In this document: piece by piece, positions 57,068 through 64,000 of the stretch
How positions within the stretch are numbered: the first letter of the stretch is position 1
Layout: the number at the start of each line of letters is the position of its first letter
Assembly: GCA_025618425.1 (NCBI GenBank)
Contig: CM046848.1
Coordinates: 27,645,156-27,709,155 of the forward strand
Reading direction: 5' to 3'
Origin: Heliocidaris tuberculata
Taxonomy: Eukaryota; Echinodermata; Echinoidea; Camarodonta; Echinometridae
Length of the DNA: 64,000 bases
Translations under genes and position numbers: made by a program
Notes under the pieces: model-generated
Databases searched by the model: none
Told to the model about the DNA's origin: nothing
The model's input: the letters and a program-made list of their open reading frames with translations, nothing else

Positions 57068-57643
57068 GTAAGTTTAATAATCCAGACTATTACATAGTGT
57101 AGCCTAGCATAGGAGCATTTTTACTTTTTTAATGTCATTGTCACTATTGTTATCTTGTCAATCTATATATTTCTATTTGGGATATATTATATACTGATGG
57201 TGATATTCTGTAGTTTTTGATCAGATTTTAGGCTGTCCGATAAAAGTGGAAGGAACATGATTTTGTCCTCCTTCGATTTTATCTGCCAAAAATGTGATAA
57301 AATACCTGGAATGACTATCAGCTTTATCTTGACATCCGCAATTTTCGTGAGCGGAGGTTGAAATTATTTGTCTATATTCTCCTTTTTCTGAATGCAGTAA
57401 ATGATTACTTTTCTGCACCAGAAACTTGTAAGATCATTTGAATTTTTAATTGTTTACATACTAGGTAGAATTTAATTCATGTCAATATTGGGGGGAAAAG
57501 ATGATCGATACAGTAGATCATTGTTGGTAAAAATATAGTTATATTGAATTGCCAATACATTTCTTAGAATATTCTTGTATCATATTTAACGAGATGTTAA
57601 CTTTCTCTCTCTCACTTGTTCTCTCCTATCTCTCTTTCCATCA

Positions 57644-57817
57644 CTCCATTTCTTACCTTTCATTTCTATCCCTCCATTTTTTCTCTCGCTGTCTGATTGT
57701 CTGTCTCTGAATCTCTCTCTTTCTCCCCCTCTCCATTTCTTACCTTTCATTTCTATCCCTCCATTTTTTCTCTCGCTGTCTGATTGTCTGTCTCTGAATC
57801 TCTCTCTTTCTCCCCCT
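57644..57817. repeat. 87-bp perfect tandem duplication
   Basis: The block containing CCATTTCTTACCTTTCATTT and GCTGTCTGATTGTCTGTCTC occurs twice at an offset of 87 bp with no difference I could see. Confidence 0.9.
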
Positions 57818-57836
57818 CTCTATCTTTGTCCCCTTC

Positions 57837-57840
<4 letters not shown>

Positions 57841-57888
<48 letters not shown>
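57841..57888. repeat. (CT)n run before exon 12
   Basis: Simple CT repeat ending about 25 bp before the acceptor. Confidence 0.9.
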
Positions 57889-57891
<3 letters not shown>

Positions 57892-57911
57892 TCTCTTTTT
57901 CTCTCCCACAG

Positions 57912-58040
57912 GTTCTATGTATTATCACAGCTCCGGTCACATTAATAATCAAGAGTCAAAATAATGCCGTCTACGGCTTCACATCATTTACCATTGTCTT
58001 CTGCTCAGCAATTACGCTGGCGCTCATTTTTATACCAAAG
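57912..58040 (+). CDS. GABBR1: GABBR1 exon 12 of 14 in window: TM6 and TM7
   Basis: This exon is 129 nt, phase 0 at both ends (43 codons). It encodes VLCIITAPVTLIIKSQNNAV (rest of TM6 and extracellular loop 3), YGFTSFTIVFCSAITLALIF (TM7) and IPK. Vertebrate GABBR1 has VLCLITAPVTMILSSQQDA and ends TM7 with LFVPK. The acceptor follows a long (CT)n run and ends in CTCCCACAG; the donor is AAG|GTAAGT. The simple-sequence CT run doubles as the polypyrimidine tract. Confidence 0.95.
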
Positions 58041-58745
58041 GTAAGTTTTGTGACATATAATTTTTCTTCACAATTATATTATTACTCCCACTGTAGCAGC
58101 CAAGTATGGCTGGCCCTATATCAGGTTGTGGGTTTGCTGTTCTTCACTTTCCAATAATATACCTAATCTTTGCTTGTCATTTGATACAAAAAAAAATTTG
58201 AAATGAAATTGAAATAAATTATATATTTTCCAATACATATGACTTATTTAATGTATATTGGTTGATTTTGATACAAAATTTGTTTTATGAATTTTAATGT
58301 AATATTGGATACATATGTCGTGGCAAAATCCATTTGACAAATAAATAATATTGGATGGTCTTTATGTTATACACATAATATTGCAAGTCAGAGATAAGTC
58401 TGATATATTTCTGCATATTCAGTACAATATTGCTTGTCATGCTTTTCCATTGTTTAGCTCTGCACATTTGAAGACTTTCGGGGGTGAAAATCTGTTGGGG
58501 TTCACCATATGCTTAAAGCTAGTCAAGTTTTACAAATAACACTTTTATTTTGGCTCTAAAATGCCCCATTAGGAATAATTGAACATACATAGATATTTGC
58601 CATCCATTTATTTTTCATGTTTGGGCAAGGTGATAAAATCCACACCATCATCATTGTCCATATATGAGTTTTATTGATTTGTTATTTTTCTTATGTAGGA
58701 CATTCACTGAAATATTTCCACACTTTGTCTTGCTTGTTTTTCTAG
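58041..58745 (+). other. GABBR1 intron 12
   Basis: 705 bp, AT-rich; no repeat or coding feature recognised. Confidence 0.85.
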
Positions 58746-58883
58746 GTGGTATCTATTGCACACAATCCTAAAGGCACATATAATAAGAACACTCAGGGCT
58801 TATCAGCACCTAGCAGGGAAGATGAAGAAAAACATACAAGACTATCAGCTGAAAATGATGAGATCAAAAGGCATATTAAAGAG
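58746..58883 (+). CDS. GABBR1: GABBR1 exon 13 of 14 in window: juxtamembrane tail and coiled coil
   Basis: This exon is 138 nt, phase 0 at both ends (46 codons). It encodes VVSIAHNPKGTYNKNTQGLS, APSREDEEKHTRLSAENDEI and KRHIKE. The second half has heptad spacing with hydrophobic residues and aligns with the vertebrate EEEKSRLLEKENRELEK coiled coil, which pairs with GABBR2. The acceptor is TTGTTTTTCTAG and the donor GAG|GTAAGA. The first half is poorly conserved, as expected for the juxtamembrane linker. Confidence 0.9.
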
Positions 58884-59845
58884 GTAAGATTCAGTAGAGA
58901 TAAGATCAACGGGATAAAATGGAGAAAAAGACACAAATATGCATATATAAAATAATCAGTTGAGTGAAGTTACATGTAATCATGTTGCATGCCAAACCCC
59001 AATTCACTTTTGCTGAAACCTGTGCAAAATGTGTTTTATATGAAAATCATTTTTTTTTTTCAATAATGGGTAGGAAGAAATTCCTTGAATGCTTGTGCAC
59101 CTTATGGTAGCCAGGCTACAGCTGAGATAATGATTTGATTGCAAGGCCCTCAGGTAAATTAGACATATTACTAAATATTATCATTATTTATATACAATAT
59201 CATATTATGTTAAGTAGCTACATGTATTGTGTGTATGACGTCTTTTTAAAGGTTTGAAAAATGCATACAAGGATGCTTATGACATAGATGTGGCTATTCA
59301 TAGGTGGGTGGGGCATCTTGATATCCCAGGTACCAGTTTAGTATCCAAAATAACAAATTTATACTTTCCCCACTCATAGGCCCTTGCCTATGTGGGACTG
59401 TGTCCAACATTCACTGTTGCAGCAGTCAAAAACAGACAATAAAATTGCTCTAAGCAAGACTTAATTTTCTTAAATTTACTAGATTACCTGATTCAGGGAC
59501 TCTTCAACTCTTACTGTGCCACAAATTTGGGGATTCAGAATTGAAAGTGAAATTTTAAATAATTATTTTCCTCTCATGTATGAATGATCTAGACTGGAAA
59601 AAGGCCTGCTGATACACACAAAAGCTATTGAAGCCTATTCACCTGTAAAAGCTAGTCTGGAGTACAAGGTTATCTTCAGATAAGCTTGTTCATGTATAAG
59701 TGTACTTTCCCATAATTTTACAAGTAATCCTAGATGCCTCCTCCCTTTGAGGCCACCGCTGCACAATGATTTGCTAACATCCATCTTTTTTAATCCTTCT
59801 TTTCCTTTTACATCCCGTTTCATCTGTCACATCCACTACCGGTAG
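58884..59845 (+). other. GABBR1 intron 13
   Basis: 962 bp, AT-rich; nothing recognisable apart from the acceptor. Confidence 0.85.
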
Positions 59846-60151
59846 CGAGAGGACAAGATCAAGATGCTGACAGACAAGATCCAACAGAAGACCAGGTCCA
59901 TGCCGAAGGGCGTGGTACCCCCATCCTCTTCCTCCTCCCCGGGCTCCGCCCTTCGCCAAACACCCCCCACCACAGTACAAAGAACACGGACTTCCCTCAG
60001 GGTCACTGATAAGATCACACCCCCTCACATGTCGGTGGAGGACAGTGCGTATGCTTCCATGGCCGCACCCACAACCGTCACACCCAAGCTCATCCACGGC
60101 GAAAAAGTCTCAGGCATCAACGAAGATGATCTTTCAGAAACGTATATCTGA
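59846..60151 (+). CDS. GABBR1: GABBR1 exon 14 of 14 (last): coiled-coil end and C-terminal tail
   Basis: This terminal coding exon is 306 nt (101 codons plus TGA). It starts REDKIKMLTDKIQQKTRSMP, finishing the coiled coil, and continues with a Ser/Pro/Thr-rich tail. The acceptor is CACTACCGGTAG. The tail contains RTR (59981-59989), an RXR-type motif where mammalian GABBR1 has its ER-retention RSRR just after the coiled coil. The last four residues, ETYI, fit a class I PDZ ligand (T-x-hydrophobic). The high GC and proline-rich composition differ sharply from the UTR that follows. Confidence 0.9.
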   Translation, partial: REDKIKMLTDKIQQKTRSMPKGVVPPSSSSSPGSALRQTPPTTVQRTRTSLRVTDKITPPHMSVEDSAYASMAAPTTVTPKLIHGEKVSGINEDDLSETYI

Positions 60152-60985
60152 TGAATGGAGACCAGAGAGATAGAGAAGTTATTTTGTGGTTGCCATTCCT
60201 GTTGCGTAGGGATGTTGTTTGAATGCAACGCGACGCCAAAGTTGTACGGATAAAAGCCTTTTGAAGCTTCCAGATGAAAACTCCAGATGGAGGGATGCAG
60301 TCCCATCTGTTTGAACCTTCATTGGTCGGCCTTGAGGATGAGATGATGGTCAAATGAGAACCTGAGCTCTTGCAATATGAGATTGTTTGTGTCTTGCCAG
60401 TAACGCTGATAACCAAGTAGAAACAAAAGTGGGATAGTCGGTTTGATCCGTCGTATAAGCTATGTGAGCCTTTACATCCATGCCTTGAAGCGGGAGTTCA
60501 TCAGGGAGTGAAGTCATGCCCGCCTTGGACCATTGAGTGAAGGAAAAACTGTTGAAACTTTTGCAGAATGGAGGAATCTTTATATAGTGTCAAAGTGAAG
60601 GGTTTGAAGCAGTGGAGAATGACTCAGAAGACCTTCACTCTTCCAATTCAGAGATCACTTTCTGCAGATTAAACCCCTTTTAAATGCTGAAGAAAGTTCA
60701 TAATTGACAAATATAGACAGAGCTGTCAAATTAGATTTTTTAAATATTATTTATCAAGACAGGGCTCCAGCTGTAAAGAAAGAAATTGAAGGGACACTCA
60801 AGTTGAGTTTAGAAGATGGATAGGAATTTTTCCGATTGCTTATTGAATAGAGGCAGAGTGATTAAAGATTATGTTGAATAGTTTGAGTGAAACCAACTTT
60901 TGAGAAACAGTCTGAAAGTAATTCTTGACTCTCAATAAGAATCCTTAAATGCATGAGGTTGTTTGGACCAACAAACCTGAATTAA

Positions 60986-61057
60986 CCCGTTAATGGCTGA
61001 ATTCTCAAATTCCCATAGGGTTAAAACAGGAACCGCCCGGTTTCCATCAGCAATGGG
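60986..61057. mobile_element. 72-bp TTAA-flanked MITE, copy 3
   Basis: Seventy-two bp between two TTAA sites, beginning CCCGTTAATGGCTGAATTCT and ending CATCAGCAATGGG, so the ends CCCGTT/AATGGG are inverse. Same length and organisation as 1020-1091. It lies in the probable 3' UTR. Confidence 0.7.
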
Positions 61058-61656
61058 TTAAATAACACAAAAACTGGCTGAAAGTTTGACTATGAAGCAA
61101 GGATACTTGTTTACACTTAAGACTTAAGTTTGAAGGTAAGGTACATGTAGTCCTGACAAAGACGTAAATTCCATGTTTCTTTTGGAAATTATTCTGCAAT
61201 TTCACATCTACATGTACTATCAAATTCAAGTAGATGATATTATACATCAGTTTATGCTTCACTTAACCTTTTGTGAAAATTTCCTCGGACTTTGTGTGTC
61301 TTTTATCAGTTACCAGAAGTCAAAATTATCCGAAAATTATTTGTGCTGCAATTAGAATTTTTTTTAAATTTGCTATAAATGCTACCAACTGAATTTACCT
61401 TTAAAAAATACAAAATGCCTAGCATTATCTAGTACATGTAAACAAGTCATGACTATTGACTACTCATCTGAATATAAAAAAACATTAAGGTTATTTGATT
61501 GATTTCCAAAAAATATTTTAATGTTTATATTTTGAAAGTGAGAATTTATGCTCTCAAATCAAATTTTTACAAATTGAAATGATTTTGAAATTACAATTGT
61601 ACCACTTTTTTGTTGCAATGTTTGATTTTGAGGTTTAATCGGCAAATTTATAAAGA

Positions 61657-61686
61657 AATAAAGCAGTCTAAAGCTGCTTTAATAAA
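61657..61686 (+). terminator. Candidate polyadenylation signals (two AATAAA)
   Basis: Two AATAAA hexamers lie 24 bp apart, about 1.5 kb after the stop codon, with a TG-rich element about 30 bp further on. This is the first strong combination of signals after the coding sequence. Position alone supports it. Confidence 0.4.
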
Positions 61687-63114
61687 AGGAAGTTTACCAC
61701 CTATATGTTGAATTTCTCTGTGTGCATGAACTGTCCAAGTGTATTTATGCTTGATATATGCATTCACATCCTGCAAAGTAATGATTAACAAAATAAGTTT
61801 ATCAAACGTAATTTTTTTTTGCTCCTATATTCAAAAAAGTAAATGAAATGGTCATTGAATGAGAGAATAGATATATAAATTAAAAATGCAACAACTTTTC
61901 TCAGTTTACATTATATATGCTAGTCATTACTGATAGATCAGAAGTTGATAAATGGCTATTTATTCATGGTTTATGTAGACCATAGATTATATACTTTTTT
62001 TCATTTCTTTGTAAGATATTTTGTTATCAGCGATAAAAACAAAGAGACAGTTGATACAAAGCAACAAACTTTCATGAAAATACAGCAATATAGCAAGCAA
62101 GAACTTTGAATAAGTTCGTCATTGTATTGTACATATTCTGTATAGTTTATATAGCCTGTGATACGAAAAAAAAAGATCTTGTATTACAAGAAATGTGTCT
62201 ACATGTATGTTTGTAAATATGAATTGAAAAGTATGTACCATAGGAATTTTCATCAGTACAAATATCAGATTGTTATATAGGATATCTTTATGATGATGAT
62301 GTGAGGAATGGAGCAAGATTGGGCAAGTTCTCGAGAAGATAGAAGGGTACTTTTGATTTGTCATGATGATTGTGAGCGAGTATGAGCGACTTTACTTTAT
62401 AGATGCATCTGGGCATGTGTGAGCTCCCATGCTGCATTGCCTTCAAAACTTTAAAATCCAATGACATTAAATGAGTGATATTCTGGTCTGTTCACGTCAT
62501 TGTGAAAACGACAATGGGATGATAGCAACATGACTACAAATTTACTATTTTATGCCTGTTTTTTTGCAGAATCATCACTGTCAAATTTAAAAGAGGTGTT
62601 ATGAATAGTACTGGTAACTTGATAAGTATTGAGGTTTCAAATTCGAAGTTAGTCATTAAACGTCATTTTTCTCTTCGAATTACCATCATGGAAAATCGCA
62701 ATGTGTTTTCATCCACACACACAGAGGAAGGGGTTCTGTGCTTGTCTTTTTATATGCGAGTAACTTATAGTAGAAATCATTAGGTGTGAGAATCAAAAGT
62801 ACCCTATTATAGGAGGGATTTTGAGAGAACTTGCCATCTTAGCTCTGTTTTGTTTTGGGACAAACTGAAATAACCAAGCTGTGGTCTCCAAAAGAAGCTT
62901 AGATGAAAATTGCTAGAAGCTTTGTTTGGTTGTGTGTTTGTGTTATTGTTAAAGGACATAGATCTTCCGCATTCATTGTTTGAAAAGTCCTCTTCTCTTT
63001 CTCGCTGTTTTGGGACACTGTATAAGAGAAAAGCTAGTCTTGTTTATGACGACATAAAAACTATCAAAGCACAATTCCTGACTTAGATTATCATAAACAT
63101 TGTATTCTGTTTAA

Positions 63115-63450
63115 AGGGTACCAATCACTAAAAAATATCTTACTCTGTATGTTAGAGGTTCCATGTCATTCTACTATATTCCAAATATGGGCTTCAAATG
63201 TCACTTCTATAAAGAGATATTACAAGTTTAATTATACTCTCTGTAAGCATAAAAGCGACTCGTGAGTAGACTACTCAATGCACCCGAACCCAACTCGGAG
63301 GTTCGCTTCCACGCGAGCACCTTCATGTTATCCTTTATTTCCTTCATACTCCTAAACTGTTGACCTATAGAATTTCAGATAAAGTTCTTTGTGGTTAATT
63401 TTATACTTCCTAGCGGTATACAAATTCTTTTTTCAGGTGGTTGGTACACT
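63115..63450. mobile_element. TTAA-flanked MITE, copy 2 (family of 13957)
   Basis: Begins AGGGTACCAATCAC after TTAA and ends GGTGGTTGGTACACT. Long similarity to 13957-14306, including GAGTAGACTA and CTAGCGGTA. The right TTAA has mutated to TCGAA. Confidence 0.75.
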
Positions 63451-63941
63451 TCGAATTTTGTTTTGAATAATGGAATAAAATAGCGTTGTCACTGTTTCAA
63501 TATGGAGGGTAGCTTTTCTGGGTTGCAATAAATCCTTTTTGTTTTCTATGTCATCAGATTTGACTAATACATAGCACAAGCTTCACTGGAAACACTATCA
63601 TTATTTTGATGAAATGCACTTCTGAATTGTAGTCCATGGAGAGGGCGGAGACTGAGCATTTTTTAGAAATTGTATGAATGAATCAGACTCTTATTTTTTT
63701 TTTATATGAAGTACACAAAGTTAACAAATATGTATTACATACAATATTTTTAATAATTTTTTTTTAAATTTTGCTTAGCTTCAAAGCAAATTTCCTGTAA
63801 CAGGATTAAACCCAATCCCCCTTTAATTCATACATGTATGTGGTTTGACTTATTCATACTTCTGTTCTGTATTGTTATAAAGCTGTAGCTCTGTTTTTAA
63901 TAATGTACATCTCAAAAAGTAGAGAAAAGACATACAGGGAT

Positions 63942-64000
63942 CACTGTGGTATATTGGTGAAGGCTCTTGATTCTCATACGAGAGGTCCTGGGTTCTTTCC
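63942..64000 (+). mobile_element. tRNA-derived SINE head, cut by window end
   Basis: CACTGTGGTATATTGGTGAA, GGCTCTTGATTCTCATACGA and GAGGTCCTGGGTTC match the head of the SINE at 34776. The body continues beyond 64000. Confidence 0.7.

Larger units (their letters stand above)
57068..57911 (+). other. GABBR1 intron 11
   Basis: An 844-bp intron; the 3' third is CT-rich with an 87-bp direct duplication and a (CT)n run that serves as the polypyrimidine tract. Confidence 0.88.
3872..60151 (+). other. GABBR1: GABA-B receptor subunit 1 gene, 3' part (14 coding exons)
   Basis: This is the gene-level span. Joining the 14 exons listed separately gives 1959 nt of open frame ending in TGA (652 residues). 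Every intron is GT...AG and every exon phase matches the next. The product is a class C GPCR: extracellular Venus-flytrap lobe (residues about 1-200 of the visible part), TM1-TM7 (about 205-505), coiled coil (about 525-570) and tail. In known biology GABBR1 binds GABA and pairs with GABBR2, which couples to Gi/o at the neuronal membrane. Assignment to subunit 1 rather than 2 rests on stretches such as [22 protein letters not shown] and [11 protein letters not shown], which match vertebrate GABBR1 closely as I recall it. Two GABA-contact residues (human W394 and E465, numbering from memory) are conserved. The signal peptide, any sushi domains and lobe 1 lie upstream of the window. Confidence 0.93.
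60152..61705 (+). other. GABBR1: GABBR1 probable 3' UTR
   Basis: The sequence after the TGA is non-coding and becomes AT-rich. Two AATAAA hexamers at 61657-61662 and 61681-61686 are followed by a TG-rich stretch (TCTCTGTGTGCATG near 61715), a plausible cleavage and polyadenylation region. A 72-bp TTAA-flanked MITE lies inside (60986-61057). The end point is a guess from these signals; later AATAAA motifs (near 63472 and 63527) could give a longer UTR. Confidence 0.45.
61706..64000. other. 3' flank of GABBR1: no gene seen
   Basis: AT-rich DNA with one MITE (63115-63450) and the head of a SINE at the right edge. No coding region of another gene is recognisable. Confidence 0.7.

Noticed and set aside
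3872..60151. Assignment to GABBR2 or a metabotropic glutamate receptor
   Set aside because: Ligand-domain and TM5-TM6 stretches match GABBR1 much better; there is no cysteine-rich domain between the ligand domain and TM1 as in glutamate receptors.

Overview
The window is animal genomic DNA. It carries the 3' portion of one large, intron-rich plus-strand gene for a class C GPCR, the metabotropic GABA-B receptor subunit 1 (GABBR1-like). Fourteen coding exons between 3872 and 60151, all with GT...AG introns and matching phases, join into 1959 nt of uninterrupted reading frame: 652 residues plus a stop. They encode the second half of the ligand-binding domain, all seven transmembrane helices, the C-terminal coiled coil and the tail. 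The start codon, signal peptide and first half of the ligand-binding domain lie upstream of position 1. Long AT-rich introns, TTAGGG-type telomere-like tracts, tRNA-derived SINEs and many short TTAA-flanked elements suggest a marine invertebrate deuterostome, most likely an echinoderm such as a sea urchin. The species assignment is inference.

Layout: 1-3871 is upstream intron with a LINE coding tail and small MITE-like repeats. Exon 1 (3872) and exon 2 (13813) encode the ligand-binding lobe, with two residues that contact GABA in the mammalian subunit conserved. Intron 2 holds a 5'-truncated L1/Tx1-like LINE (15666-18002) with a target-site duplication. Exon 3 (21386) is followed by an intron dominated by a roughly 180-bp degenerate tandem array broken by two MITEs, and by a 104-bp-arm hairpin. 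Exons 4-5 finish the extracellular domain; exons 6-12 encode TM1-TM7; exons 13-14 encode the coiled coil and tail. The 3' UTR and flank (60152-64000) hold more MITEs and the start of a SINE.

Most unusual pattern: degraded local copies of exon edges lie beside or near the real splice sites in at least four places. These are the 3' edge of exon 2, both edges of exon 6, the 5' edge of exon 8 (two extra copies) and the 3' edge of exon 10 (about three extra copies). This suggests recurrent local duplication across exon-intron boundaries within one gene. Other notable points are a 24-nt candidate microexon in intracellular loop 2, a ~400-bp pure TCC tract 165 bp upstream of exon 10, and several families of TTAA-flanked MITEs, some nested. 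I see no tRNA, rRNA, CRISPR or prokaryotic feature, and no second host gene. No wholly new molecular system was found.
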